A stretch of 64,000 bases of DNA, taken from Boseongicola sp. Lineage in GTDB: Bacteria; Pseudomonadota; Alphaproteobacteria; Rhodobacterales; Rhodobacteraceae. The stretch covers positions 1,559,932-1,623,931 of the forward strand of contig CP046179.1 in assembly GCA_014075275.1 (NCBI GenBank). The letters are read 5' to 3'. This document shows, in pieces, positions 53,635 to 62,735 of this stretch. Within the stretch, counting starts at the first letter, position 1, and every line of letters starts with the position of its first letter. The position numbers were made by a program, and so were the translations under genes. A model generated the notes under the pieces. The model was not told where the DNA came from. It ran no database searches and worked only from the letters and a program-made list of their open reading frames with translations.

Positions 53635-54981
53635 ATGTTCGACAAAATCCTAATCGCCAACCGGGGCGAAATAGCGCTGCGCGTGATCCGTGCCTGCCGC
53701 GAAATGGGCATCAAGTCTGTTGCAGTTCATTCGACCGCTGACGCTGACGCTATGCACGTGCGGATGGCCGACGAAAGTGTTTGCATCGGTCCCCCATCCA
53801 GTATGCATAGCTATTTGTCTGTGCCAGCGATCATTTCGGCATGCGAGATCACCGGCGCGCAAGCGATACACCCTGGATACGGGTTTCTGAGTGAAAATGC
53901 GAACTTCGTGCAGATCGTCAAAGATCACGAAATCACGTTTATTGGCCCGTCGGCGGAACATATCCGCGTTATGGGTGATAAAATTACAGCCAAAGACACG
54001 ATGAAGAAACTGGGTGTTCCTTGCGTGCCCGGTTCTGATGGCGGCGTTCCGACGTTGGAAGATGCTTACAAAGTTGGCGAAGACATCGGATATCCAGTTA
54101 TTATCAAAGCCACCGCTGGCGGCGGCGGGCGCGGTATGAAATTGGCAAAGAACGCCGAAGAAATGGAAACCGCATTCCGAACGGCTCGATCAGAAGGCAA
54201 ATCAGCTTTCGGCAACGACGAAGTTTATATTGAGAAGTATCTCAGCACCCCGCGTCACATCGAAATTCAAGTGTTTGGCGATGGGAAGGGAAATGCCGTT
54301 CACCTGGGCGAACGTGATTGCTCGTTGCAGAGACGTCACCAAAAGGTATTCGAGGAAGCCCCAGGCCCCGCCATCGACGCCGCAACTCGCGCACGTATCG
54401 GCAAAGTCTGCGCCGAGGCCGTTGCGAATATCAACTACATCGGTGCTGGAACTATCGAATTTCTATACAAAAATGATGAGTTCTATTTCATCGAAATGAA
54501 CACCCGACTTCAGGTTGAGCATCCCGTGACCGAGGGAATCTTCGATGTGGACCTTGTTCGCGAGCAAATCCGTGTCGCTGCAGGTCTACCAATGGAGTTC
54601 AAGCAGGAAGATCTGCAAGTAGAAGGCCATGCCATCGAAATTCGGATTAACGCAGAGAAGCTTCCAAACTTCTCGCCTTCTCCCGGCAAAGTAACACAGT
54701 ACCACGCACCTGGTGGCTTGGGCGTTAGGATGGATTCGGCGCTGTATGCCGGCTATTCGATCCCACCATATTATGACAGCCTGATTGGAAAACTGATCGT
54801 TCAAGGCCGTGATCGTCCGGAAGCACTGGCGCGTCTATCTCGCGCATTGTCCGAGTTGATTATTGATGGAATTGATACTTCGGTTCCGCTTTTTGCCGCG
54901 TTGCTTCAGGAAGAGGCAATTCAAACAGGCGACTATAATATTCACTGGTTAGAAAAGTGGCTGGAAGACGCGTTTGAGTAG
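53635..54981 (+). CDS. accC: Biotin carboxylase subunit of acetyl-CoA carboxylase
   Basis: 448 aa ATP-grasp enzyme that carboxylates the AccB biotin. [21 protein letters not shown] at the start, [13 protein letters not shown] near residue 83, ATP-grasp glycine loop [19 protein letters not shown] near 159, catalytic [19 protein letters not shown] near 230 and [15 protein letters not shown] near 288. Full length. Confidence 0.97.
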   Translation: MFDKILIANRGEIALRVIRACREMGIKSVAVHSTADADAMHVRMADESVCIGPPSSMHSYLSVPAIISACEITGAQAIHPGYGFLSENANFVQIVKDHEITFIGPSAEHIRVMGDKITAKDTMKKLGVPCVPGSDGGVPTLEDAYKVGEDIGYPVIIKATAGGGGRGMKLAKNAEEMETAFRTARSEGKSAFGNDEVYIEKYLSTPRHIEIQVFGDGKGNAVHLGERDCSLQRRHQKVFEEAPGPAIDAATRARIGKVCAEAVANINYIGAGTIEFLYKNDEFYFIEMNTRLQVEHPVTEGIFDVDLVREQIRVAAGLPMEFKQEDLQVEGHAIEIRINAEKLPNFSPSPGKVTQYHAPGGLGVRMDSALYAGYSIPPYYDSLIGKLIVQGRDRPEALARLSRALSELIIDGIDTSVPLFAALLQEEAIQTGDYNIHWLEKWLEDAFE

Positions 54982-55020
54982 TTCGACCACCTACATCTGA
55001 AATCGTCGGAAGTACCCCGT

Positions 55021-55656
55021 ATGTCGATTTCGTCTGAGCAACTATTGATGGCCTATTCTTCGGGAATATTCCCGATGGCGGAAAGCCAGGACGATCCGGA
55101 GCTTTTCTGGGTTGATCCGAGGCGTCGAGGGGTTTTGCCACTTGACGGCTTTCACATTTCTAAATCCCTTGCTCGGCGGCTGAGGCGACCCGATTACAGC
55201 GTCGCCTTGAATCATGACCTCGCAGCAGTTTTGGATGCCTGTGCTGATCGCGAAGAAACTTGGATCAACGGAACGATCCGCGAATTAATGCTTTCGCTGC
55301 ACAAACTTGGGCACGTTCATTCGCTAGAAATTCGCCGCGATGGACACCTTGTGGGTGGAGTCTATGGAGTATCGATTGGCGGCGCATTTTTCGGTGAAAG
55401 TATGTTTTCTCGGGCCACTGACGGATCGAAAATTGCACTGGCTTGGTTGATCGATCACCTACGCCGCTGTGAATTTCGACTGTTTGATGCGCAGTTTATA
55501 ACGCCACATTTGGAAAGTCTTGGCGCAGTCGAGATTTCAAGAGCCGATTATCGAAGGCAACTTTCAGAAGCGATTTCTGTGGAGACAAGCATCCACGCCA
55601 AAAAACTTGAAACCGGACGTCAAGCGTTGGTGCAGCGAATGATCCATACGTCATAA
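55021..55656 (+). CDS. aat: Leucyl/phenylalanyl-tRNA-protein transferase
   Basis: 211 aa GNAT-fold enzyme adding Leu or Phe to N-terminal Arg/Lys of proteins, marking them for ClpAP. YSSGIFPMAESQDDPELFWV near residue 12, GHVHSLEIRRDGHLVGGVYG near 99, GGAFFGESMFSRATDGSKIAL near 120, LFDAQFITPHLESLGAVEI near 160. 39 bp after accC. Its 3' end overlaps the convergent DUF2155 gene by 37 bp. Confidence 0.95.
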   Translation: MSISSEQLLMAYSSGIFPMAESQDDPELFWVDPRRRGVLPLDGFHISKSLARRLRRPDYSVALNHDLAAVLDACADREETWINGTIRELMLSLHKLGHVHSLEIRRDGHLVGGVYGVSIGGAFFGESMFSRATDGSKIALAWLIDHLRRCEFRLFDAQFITPHLESLGAVEISRADYRRQLSEAISVETSIHAKKLETGRQALVQRMIHTS

Positions 55657-56054
55657 CGCGCATGATCAAGGGCGTTAAGCGCCGGGCTGGACGCGATCAT
55701 CCAGCCTTCAAATACTGTTACTGACCTCAGCGAGTCAGAAACCTCGATCCACGCGAATGCCTCGCCCGCCAGATTATCTTCAGGATACCGACATTCACCG
55801 AGTTTTATGTCGATCCGGCCAAGATCTTTTGATTGGCCCACTGCCAGCTCCATATCCACAACTTCGCCAGACACTTTGTCGAGGCCACGTACTGTTGCCC
55901 CAGTTGCGCGAGCGATGTGAACGGAATTGGCTGCGACATCCGGTTGCTCCAAAAAAACTTGCGATCCATCGATCGGTGACGTGATCACGACGTCTTGTGC
56001 CACTGCAGAATTACTCGTCACCAGAAACACCGTTGCCAGTGCTTTCCAGTTCAT
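55620..56054 (-). CDS. DUF2155 periplasmic protein
   Basis: 144 aa of a typical alphaproteobacterial family of unknown function. Signal peptide MNWKALATVFLVTSNSAVAQ. ARATGATVRGLDKVSGEVVDME is the family core region near residue 48, with FEGWMIASSPALNALDHARY and paired Cys (LGECRYP, IIRCTNA). It overlaps aat by 37 bp on the other strand and the MlaD-like gene by 4 bp on its own. A conserved aat-DUF2155-mlaD-NDUFA12 order exists in Rhodobacterales. Confidence 0.9.
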   Translation of the reverse strand: MNWKALATVFLVTSNSAVAQDVVITSPIDGSQVFLEQPDVAANSVHIARATGATVRGLDKVSGEVVDMELAVGQSKDLGRIDIKLGECRYPEDNLAGEAFAWIEVSDSLRSVTVFEGWMIASSPALNALDHARYDVWIIRCTNA

Positions 56055-56497
56055 TCGTCTCCTCCGGAAACAAACTTTAGGAGCAACTGCACAATGCTAA
56101 CTGAACTTTGAGTGTCTTCAATCTCGGCGCCTGGTTCGAGGTTAACCAAAGAGCCACCCGGTAAAATTTCAACAAAACTACCGCCGAGCAACCCTTCCGA
56201 GGCGATAACCACTGCGGTGTCGTCGGGCAAACCGACTTCATCCTCAACCGAGAACACCGCACTCGCACGGAATGTTTGGGGATCGAGTTCCAGGGAACGA
56301 ACACTGCCAACCTTAACTCCAGCCAACCGGACATCCGTTCCGACGGTCACCCCTTCGGCCGATCTGAATGACGCAGAGTAGGTAGTGTCACCACCGGCAC
56401 CACCGAATCCGCCAAATTGAGATGTGTAAATCAAAAAGCCCGCTGCTACGGCCAAGACGGCGCTACCAGTCAGAACTTCACCGACATTTTCTGCCAT
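56051..56497 (-). CDS. MlaD-like outer membrane lipid trafficking protein
   Basis: 148 aa. One N-terminal transmembrane helix (ENVGEVLTGSAVLAVAAGFL) and one MCE domain (SAEGVTVGTDVRLAGVKVGS near residue 43; SEGLLGGSFVEILPGG near 100). MlaD hexamers carry phospholipids between membranes; MlaE and MlaF are not present here. Start ATG 56497 with GGAG upstream. A longer in-frame reading overlaps the NDUFA12 gene and is less likely. Confidence 0.9.
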   Translation of the reverse strand: MAENVGEVLTGSAVLAVAAGFLIYTSQFGGFGGAGGDTTYSASFRSAEGVTVGTDVRLAGVKVGSVRSLELDPQTFRASAVFSVEDEVGLPDDTAVVIASEGLLGGSFVEILPGGSLVNLEPGAEIEDTQSSVSIVQLLLKFVSGGDE

Positions 56498-56501
56498 GTT
56501 G

Positions 56502-56885
56502 TTACTCCGGCTGCCAGGCCTCGTAATCTCGCCGCACAATCGGATCTGCACGGCGGATGGAACCCGCTGGGGCATAGGCCGCATCCGTGCCAGTCAGGTT
56601 TTCTTGATGCGGTTTTTCCCACGTTTTCTTTTTCAAGGGAGCTTCATTTGGTGGTTCATTCCAAGTGTGATGGAGCCATCCATGCCAATCCGGGTCCACT
56701 CTGCTGGCTTCGGCCTCACCATTGAAGATAACCCAGCGCCGCTTGCCGTCCTTATTCTGATAAAAGACATTTCCCTGTTCATCTTCGCCAACTTTTTGGC
56801 CATGCCTCCAAGTATAGAACTGGGTGCCCAAAGTCTGGCTATTCCACCATGTTACAGCACGAAGAAGTGTATTCAGGATGCCCAT
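56502..56885 (-). CDS. NDUFA12-like complex I accessory subunit
   Basis: 127 aa, homologous to mitochondrial NDUFA12 (B17.2) and found in alphaproteobacterial complex [21 protein letters not shown] near residue 19, [20 protein letters not shown] near 49, [11 protein letters not shown] near 69. AAAGGTCC precedes ATG 56885. It is the first gene of the run leading to the MlaD-like and DUF2155 genes. Confidence 0.92.
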   Translation of the reverse strand: MGILNTLLRAVTWWNSQTLGTQFYTWRHGQKVGEDEQGNVFYQNKDGKRRWVIFNGEAEASRVDPDWHGWLHHTWNEPPNEAPLKKKTWEKPHQENLTGTDAAYAPAGSIRRADPIVRRDYEAWQPE

Positions 56886-57034
56886 CTTGGACCTTTCAAA
56901 GACCACTATAGCCGGTATGCCGCATGGGCGTTCTACAGTCCAGAGATCAACCCGCTCTCGGCAGAGATTATGCGAGCATCGGCATGGATACGCCGCTGAC
57001 CGCGATGCTTTAAAGTATTACCAATTCAGTAATC

Positions 57035-58294
57035 TTAACCTGCGCTGGCGGGTTCCTGCTTTGAATCAGCATGAATCATTAGCGGAGCAGCCGAAGCATT
57101 AACTGATTCCTCGTTCACAACGACTTCTTCGACACTGTCCAATCCCGGCAGCTCAAACATGGTATCGAGCAAAATATCTTCCATGATCGACCGCAGACCC
57201 CGTGCTCCTGTCTTACGTTCAATGGCACGTTTTGCGATGGCACTGAGCGCATCCTCGGTGAACGACAATTGAGCATCTTCGAGTTCGAAAAGACGCTGAT
57301 ATTGTTTCACCAGCGCGTTTTTTGGCTGAGTGAGGATCGTAACCAGAGCGTCCTCGTCCAGATCTTCCAAGGTTGCAATCACCGGAAGACGACCGACAAA
57401 TTCGGGGATCAGGCCAAATTTCAAGAGATCCTCTGGTTCGAGGTCTTTGAAATACTCACCGACCGATTTCGAATCCGGGTCGCGCACATCCGCGCCAAAT
57501 CCCATTGCCGATCCTTTGCCCCGCTGGGCAATGATCTTGTCGAGACCAGCAAAGGCACCGCCGCATATGAACAAAATGTTTGTAGTATCTACCTGCAAAA
57601 ATTCCTGTTGAGGATGCTTGCGTCCGCCTTGTGGAGGCACACTTGCAACCGTGCCTTCCATGATTTTCAACAACGCTTGCTGAACACCTTCACCGCTGAC
57701 GTCGCGCGTGATTGACGGGTTGTCCGATTTGCGCGTGATCTTGTCGACTTCGTCGATATAGACAATGCCGCGCTGAGCGCGTTCAACATTGTATTCACTC
57801 GCTTGCAGCAATTTCAGAATAATATTTTCGACATCTTCGCCAACATAGCCGGCTTCAGTCAGCGTGGTTGCATCGGCCATAGTAAACGGCACATCAAGAA
57901 TGCGCGCTAAAGTCTGTGCCAGCAACGTTTTTCCGCAACCAGTTGGCCCAATTAATAGAATGTTGGATTTAGCCAACTCAATGTCGGATTTTCCGGCCTG
58001 ATTAAGGCGCTTGTAATGATTGTGGACGGCCACAGACAAAACGCGTTTGGCATGTGCCTGCCCGATAACGTAGTCGTCAAGAACTTCGCAAATCTCAAGC
58101 GGTGTCGGCACGCCGTCCGAAGACTTTAAGCCCGCAGTCTTTGTCTCTTCGCGAATGATGTCCATGCAAAGCTCGACACACTCATCACAGATAAAGACCG
58201 TTGGACCGGCAATCAGCTTACGAACTTCGTGCTGGCTTTTGCCGCAAAAAGAGCAGTAGAGCGTATTCTTGCTGTCACTGGAGTTATTCGCCAT
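57035..58294 (-). CDS. clpX: ATP-dependent Clp protease ATPase subunit ClpX
   Basis: 419 aa AAA+ unfoldase for ClpP. N-terminal zinc finger ([15 protein letters not shown] ... [10 protein letters not shown]), Walker [20 protein letters not shown] near residue 110, Walker [10 protein letters not shown] near 175, pore and IGF-type ClpP-docking loop region (around FGADVRD). Sensor residues [15 protein letters not shown] near 370. Downstream of clpP, with 166 bp between. Confidence 0.97.
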   Translation of the reverse strand: MANNSSDSKNTLYCSFCGKSQHEVRKLIAGPTVFICDECVELCMDIIREETKTAGLKSSDGVPTPLEICEVLDDYVIGQAHAKRVLSVAVHNHYKRLNQAGKSDIELAKSNILLIGPTGCGKTLLAQTLARILDVPFTMADATTLTEAGYVGEDVENIILKLLQASEYNVERAQRGIVYIDEVDKITRKSDNPSITRDVSGEGVQQALLKIMEGTVASVPPQGGRKHPQQEFLQVDTTNILFICGGAFAGLDKIIAQRGKGSAMGFGADVRDPDSKSVGEYFKDLEPEDLLKFGLIPEFVGRLPVIATLEDLDEDALVTILTQPKNALVKQYQRLFELEDAQLSFTEDALSAIAKRAIERKTGARGLRSIMEDILLDTMFELPGLDSVEEVVVNEESVNASAAPLMIHADSKQEPASAG

Positions 58295-58460
58295 TACTTA
58301 ACCTTCTCGGCCCATCGCCACTCTCTGCTACCACTCGATTATGGCCGCAGAAATCTCTCAATCGTCTCCACGTCCCAAACCTAAGGCACCCAACCTAGGG
58401 GCACAACGCAAATTTGTTTGATCGACACATTGAATTTTACTGTGATCGCCCTTCTCTTCG

Positions 58461-59090
58461 TTAGTCCTGATCGCCCTCTGGTGGGGCACGGGACGCCACA
58501 ATCTCATCGATCAAGCCCCAATCTTTGGCCTCTTCTGGCGTCATAAAGTTATCCCTTTCCAGAGCATCTTCAACTTTGTCGAGCGATTGTCCGGTGTGAT
58601 GAACATAAATATCATTCAAACGACGCTTTAGCCGTTCAGTGTGCCGGGCGTGGATAATGATGTCGGTCGCCTGCCCTTGAAACCCACCGGACGGCTGATG
58701 AACCATTATTGAGCTATTGGGTAGCGACATGCGCATGCCTTTGTCACCAGCGGTCAAAAGCAACGACCCCATTGACGCCGCCTGACCGACAACGAGCGTT
58801 GCGATCTTCGGACGAATATATTGCATGGTATCGTAGATCGACAGTCCTGCGGTGACGACACCACCAGGGCTATTTATATACATTGATATTTCTTTGGACG
58901 GATTTTCTGCTTCAAGATGAAGGAGTTGGGCCACGATAAGCTGACTCATCCCGTCATGCACGGGACCATTTACAAAGATGATCCGTTCTTTCAGCAAGCG
59001 GGAAAAGATGTCGTATGCCCTTTCACCGCGGCTGGTCTGTTCGACCACCATCGGCACAAGGTTCATATAAGTCTCGATAGGGTCGCGCAT
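58461..59090 (-). CDS. clpP: ATP-dependent Clp protease proteolytic subunit ClpP
   Basis: 209 aa serine protease. Active-site Ser in [15 protein letters not shown] near residue 102, His in [15 protein letters not shown] near 127, Asp in [13 protein letters not shown] near 177. Slightly longer than usual because of a C-terminal tail ([14 protein letters not shown]). It precedes clpX, and the two form the ClpXP protease; separate transcription is possible because of the 166-bp gap. Confidence 0.97.
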   Translation of the reverse strand: MRDPIETYMNLVPMVVEQTSRGERAYDIFSRLLKERIIFVNGPVHDGMSQLIVAQLLHLEAENPSKEISMYINSPGGVVTAGLSIYDTMQYIRPKIATLVVGQAASMGSLLLTAGDKGMRMSLPNSSIMVHQPSGGFQGQATDIIIHARHTERLKRRLNDIYVHHTGQSLDKVEDALERDNFMTPEEAKDWGLIDEIVASRAPPEGDQD

Positions 59091-59233
59091 TTGCCCTGCC
59101 TTTTTGTTCGCTGCGTTTTAACGCGTGGATGTTTCCAGAGTCTTAGTAGCGCGTATGGCCACCTGCAAGGGAGGGAAAGAGAAATCATTTCAATCAGAAT
59201 AGACATTTAGTAAGCAAAGTCTTACGGTAAGTT

Positions 59234-59500
59234 ATGGCTTACCATTATGAAACTTCAATCTTGATGGCGGCATTAGGTGATCCAACTCGTCGCTCAATTG
59301 TCGAATGCCTGGGTAAGTCGCCGAGCAATGTAAGACACATCGCCGACAGGTTGCCGGTCACGCGTCCAGCGGTCTCTCAGCATTTAAAGGTCTTATTGAA
59401 CTCGGGAATTGTGACTTTCGAACCAGTTGGGACACAGCGGGTCTATCGACTTGAACCAGCGGCTATCGCTGCGCTTCGGGACTGGTGCGACAAACTTTGA
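59234..59500 (+). CDS. ArsR-family regulator, cut short by an in-frame stop
   Basis: 88 aa winged-helix regulator. ALGDPTRRSIVECLGKSPSN and RPAVSQHLKVLLNSGIVTFE with wing VGTQRVYRLEP. The usual C-terminal helix is missing because of TGA at 59498-59500. Reading through gives DDALEAFAGEAQRVANEEDP to a TGA at 59561-59563, with the blocked codon at the position of a conserved Trp (TGG). With read-through the gene would overlap the next start by ATGA. Either a nonsense mutation or a base error. Such genes pair with SRPBCC proteins. Confidence 0.85.
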   Translation: MAYHYETSILMAALGDPTRRSIVECLGKSPSNVRHIADRLPVTRPAVSQHLKVLLNSGIVTFEPVGTQRVYRLEPAAIAALRDWCDKL

Positions 59501-59559
59501 GACGACGCATTGGAAGCCTTTGCGGGCGAGGCGCAGAGGGTCGCGAATGAGGAAGATCC

Positions 59560-60033
59560 ATGACCAAACCTGTAATCAAACATCAACTTGTACCGCTTCC
59601 GCCTAGACAGGCATTCAATCTTTTTATCAATCAAATTGGACGTTGGTGGCCTGTCGAAACCCATTCTCTCAGCGCGTCCCTAAATAAAAGTCTTCCTAAG
59701 AACGTTTATGCCGAGCCTCGGGAAGGAGGGGAAATTCTAGAAGTGTGTTTCGATGGTGAAATCCGTCCTTGGGGAACCATAACGGACTGGCATCCTGGAG
59801 AACGGCTGAACATTAAATGGTATGTTGGGCGTCCAGAAACTGAAGCTACGCTGATCGAGATTACTTTTGAGGCCGATAAAAACGGGACGAGACTAAAACT
59901 TGTTCACTCTGGTTTTGATGCTTTGAAAGAAACTGCAAACGAAATCAGGCAGGGGTATGACGCCGGCTGGAATGGAGTCTTGGGAGCCAATTTCCAGGAG
60001 CTTTGCTCAAGAGCCGAAATATCGAAAGATTAG
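59560..60033 (+). CDS. SRPBCC (AHSA1-like) domain protein
   Basis: 157 aa single-domain START-like protein. IKHQLVPLPPRQAFNLFINQ, IGRWWPVETHSLS near residue 26, WGTITDWHPGERLNIKWYVG near 72 and GYDAGWNGVLGANFQELC near the end match the AHSA1 layout with a hydrophobic ligand cavity. The start codon overlaps the restored end of the ArsR gene, the common ArsR-SRPBCC operon pair. Ligand unknown. Confidence 0.87.
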   Translation: MTKPVIKHQLVPLPPRQAFNLFINQIGRWWPVETHSLSASLNKSLPKNVYAEPREGGEILEVCFDGEIRPWGTITDWHPGERLNIKWYVGRPETEATLIEITFEADKNGTRLKLVHSGFDALKETANEIRQGYDAGWNGVLGANFQELCSRAEISKD

Positions 60034-60039
60034 TTTGTC

Positions 60040-60243
60040 TTAAGCTGCCCTGTTGGGATCAACTGTAGGTTCGGTCCCTGCCCAATGCCCAAAAATTTCA
60101 TCAGCCAGATCATCAGCATCCTCAACAAGTCTATGACCGCTGGAGTTAGGGCGCTTTCGAGCCGGATCGACGAGCGTTGGTCCCCAGAACCAGACAGAAA
60201 CGACGACCAGCAATGTGATCGGGACGAGTTGCAACAAGTCCAT
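60040..60243 (-). CDS. Small membrane-anchored protein, 67 aa
   Basis: One N-terminal helix (LLQLVPITLLVVVSVWFWGP) followed by an acidic soluble tail (RLVEDADDLADEIFGHWAG). GGGAGG six bases before the ATG supports translation. No family recognised. Convergent with the SRPBCC gene and separated from its stop by 6 bp. Confidence 0.6.
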   Translation of the reverse strand: MDLLQLVPITLLVVVSVWFWGPTLVDPARKRPNSSGHRLVEDADDLADEIFGHWAGTEPTVDPNRAA

Positions 60244-60366
60244 CAGGACCTCCCGTCGTTAGAGTTCGGGCACGCAGAATGCCCGGACCTGACATTGACG
60301 AGAAAAAGTGGCAAAACATTGACACAATATTAATATATTTCATGGAACTAGCGCGACGGTGTCGAT

Positions 60367-60951
60367 CTAAGCCAAACTTTCCGGCTGATGTTTTAAGAGG
60401 ATAGGCACGACCAATTCTTCTTCGTCCACTAAATGTCGGTTCAAGTTGTGGCTTGCGAGCTTCAATTGGGAACTGAAAGGCCCGACTTCATCGCGCCAAT
60501 TAGTTGCAGATCCCTCGAATTGGATAACCTGATTGGCCTTGACGATAAATGTGTCCAACTGAGCGTCAATTGAATGATGATCCCGATCTAGAATATCAAA
60601 ACCACTTTCAAGGCCAGTTTCCAATTGTTTCAAAAGAGGAAAGTAATGCTGGTCTTCGATTGTGTGATGCCCATGGAGTTCACGAACAAAGAATCCAGCA
60701 TATTTTGACAGACGCGCATTGAAGACCCTTGGATCAACATTTTGGGAAAGAGCATTTTCCGTTTCTTCGGAGAGTTTGCCAATCAGACGCCGGAACATTT
60801 GATGTCTGTCCAGCCAAAACAGAATTAACTGGCTGAAATTTGGATGTATTTCCCAAAGTTCACGTGGATAGTCATTTAATAGCACACGAAGTGCGTCGGG
60901 TAGTCCATCACGCACATTCAAACCTTCATTCATGATTTGCATCCATGCCAT
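60367..60951 (-). CDS. Hemerythrin-like (HHE) domain protein
   Basis: 194 aa. Iron-binding helices carry the expected His and Glu: RELHGHHTIEDQHYFPLLKQ near residue 92, ILDRDHHSIDAQLDTF near 122 and SHNLNRHLVDEEELVVPILL near 167. HHE proteins bind di-iron and react with oxygen or nitric oxide. Single gene, with start ambiguous (ATG 60951 or 60933). It is divergent from rpe with 89 bp between. Confidence 0.86.
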   Translation of the reverse strand: MAWMQIMNEGLNVRDGLPDALRVLLNDYPRELWEIHPNFSQLILFWLDRHQMFRRLIGKLSEETENALSQNVDPRVFNARLSKYAGFFVRELHGHHTIEDQHYFPLLKQLETGLESGFDILDRDHHSIDAQLDTFIVKANQVIQFEGSATNWRDEVGPFSSQLKLASHNLNRHLVDEEELVVPILLKHQPESLA

Positions 60952-61040
60952 TTTTTCGAGAAGGCAAATAAGCGCGTTTCACTGCTGGACCCCAGATATG
61001 ATGTCGCGCTACATCGGCACCAAGAAAACTGGAGACACTG

Positions 61041-61727
61041 ATGTCATTTGATCGATCCATCAAAATTGCCCCATCCATCCTGGCAGCAGACTTTGCCAAT
61101 TTCGGTGCTGAATGCCGCGCTGTCGAGGCCGAAGGTGCCGATTGGATCCATGTTGACGTAATGGATGGACATTTTGTTCCGAATATAACTTTTGGCCCGG
61201 CGACCTGTGCCGCGTTGCGCCGCCATATCAAGGGTGTAATGGACGTGCACCTTATGATCGCGCCAGTTGACCCCTACATCGAGGCATTTGCCAAAGCTGG
61301 AGCGGATATACTGACTGCGCATGTTGAGGCTGGTCCGCACTTGCATCGAACGCTACAGGCAATTCGCGGGGCGGGAATGAAGGCGGGTATCGCCCTAAAC
61401 CCTGGCACTCCTGCGAGCGTGTTGAAAAACTTGCTAGATGACTTCGACCTTGTTTGCGTTATGACGGTGAATCCCGGATTTGGTGGGCAGAAATTTATCG
61501 AAAGTCAGGTTTCCAAGGTTTCCGAATTGCGGGATATGATTGGCGACCGCCCAATTCACATTGAGATCGACGGCGGAGTTGATCCAAAAACCGCGCCGAG
61601 AGTCGCCAAGGCCGGTGCGGACGTTTTGGTAGCAGGCTCTGCTGTATTCAAAGGTGGATCGGTCGACGACCCGGCTCCTTATGGCGATAACATCAGAGCA
61701 ATTCGAGCGGCCATTCAAACCGCCTAA
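61041..61727 (+). CDS. rpe: Ribulose-phosphate 3-epimerase
   Basis: 228 aa TIM-barrel enzyme interconverting ribulose-5-phosphate and xylulose-5-phosphate in the pentose phosphate and Calvin pathways. [20 protein letters not shown] at the N-terminus, [19 protein letters not shown] near residue 34, VMDVHLMI near 65, [15 protein letters not shown] near 140 and [14 protein letters not shown] near 177. All metal-binding His and Asp are present. Confidence 0.96.
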   Translation: MSFDRSIKIAPSILAADFANFGAECRAVEAEGADWIHVDVMDGHFVPNITFGPATCAALRRHIKGVMDVHLMIAPVDPYIEAFAKAGADILTAHVEAGPHLHRTLQAIRGAGMKAGIALNPGTPASVLKNLLDDFDLVCVMTVNPGFGGQKFIESQVSKVSELRDMIGDRPIHIEIDGGVDPKTAPRVAKAGADVLVAGSAVFKGGSVDDPAPYGDNIRAIRAAIQTA

Positions 61728-61861
61728 ATGCGTGATCACTCACGGCAATTGCGCAACGCTGGTTCTGAACCCACGCAAGATGAACAACGTTGACTTGACG
61801 AAACGGGACGCTGCAAGAAGATTGTGTCTGCGGGGGCCAACAAATCGGGTAAGTCGACAAC

Positions 61862-62642
61862 GTGACACCTATTGAGTCCTTTGTTCTATCTGCAACCGTT
61901 GTTTTGGTTCTTGTATCGCCCATGACCGGTTCGTTTCTCAAGTGTTGGGCCGATCGTTCTTCCGTCGGGAAAAGCGTTTTAGATGGCCGGTCATTTTGCG
62001 ATAGCTTGCGGCAAAACGCTTGGTGCCCGCGATCTGTTTCCCATTTTGTCCTGGATAGTTGCAGGCGGCAAAAGCCGATGCTGCCGTCAGCCTTTGCCTT
62101 GGACGTTGATGACGCCCGAATTGACAAGCCTTGGATTGGCAATTTGGGCGGTACTGGCCGTTGATCCGCCATTGCTGTTACCGTCCTTGGTTATTGCATG
62201 GATGTTGCAGGCAATTGCTCTTTTGGCTGTACCTGCATCACGCACCGCGACGACCATAGGAATGATACTTGCCCTGTTTGGGCTGACCTTGTCCTGGGCC
62301 GGGCTTACGGACGATATTGAAGTTCATTTGCTTGGATTTGCGCTTGGTCTGCTGGTGGCCTCCGTGGCTTGGTCTGGGGCATCAGATCCAAAGGCACGAT
62401 TTTTGCAGGCTGCCACGCTTCTGCCGCCAATGGGCGCTCTGTTGGGAGTTGAGGGTATGGCAGCGGCACTAGCCCTCGGCGTTATAGCGAGTGTCCTGCA
62501 CCGTTTTTACTCTAAAGTCGTGGATCATGGGCCAGGGTCCACCGGAGCTTGGGCATCATCTTTGGCTATTGGTTCTGCAGCCGGAGCTTGGATTGTCTGG
62601 GTTTATGGGGTGGATACGTTGGCACGTATGATCTCCGGCTAA
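61862..62642 (+). pseudogene. A24 prepilin peptidase, frameshifted and missing one catalytic Asp
   Basis: Starts at a GTG (61862): MTPIESFVLSATVVLVLVSP then SFLKCWADR, the N-terminal methyltransferase part. One extra base near 61995 (AGCTTGCGG for AGC-TGC-GG) breaks the frame at the first CxxC (RSFCDS / CGKTLGARDLFPILSWI, then SRCC). The second frame runs through about six helices to 62642. Of the two catalytic Asp regions, PDLLT-type reads DPPLLLPSLV with Asp changed to Ser, while GxGD reads SGASDPKA and keeps Asp. With both defects it is probably inactive. No pilus gene is adjacent. Confidence 0.75.
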
Positions 62643-62682
62643 AGGTTTGTAGATTTCACTTCACATATTTGAACTAACGCGC

Positions 62683-62722
62683 AAAAACTGCGCTGCCCAA
62701 GCGCCATCAGCTTGGGCAGCGC
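62683..62722 (-). terminator. Strong terminator between the prepilin peptidase and cysteine synthase genes
   Basis: 13-bp perfect stem GCGCTGCCCAAGC / GCTTGGGCAGCGC with a 7-base loop. On the minus strand it is followed by AGTTTTTG, matching the leftward cysteine synthase gene. Confidence 0.88.
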
Positions 62723-62735
62723 TGGGTGCAGTCCC

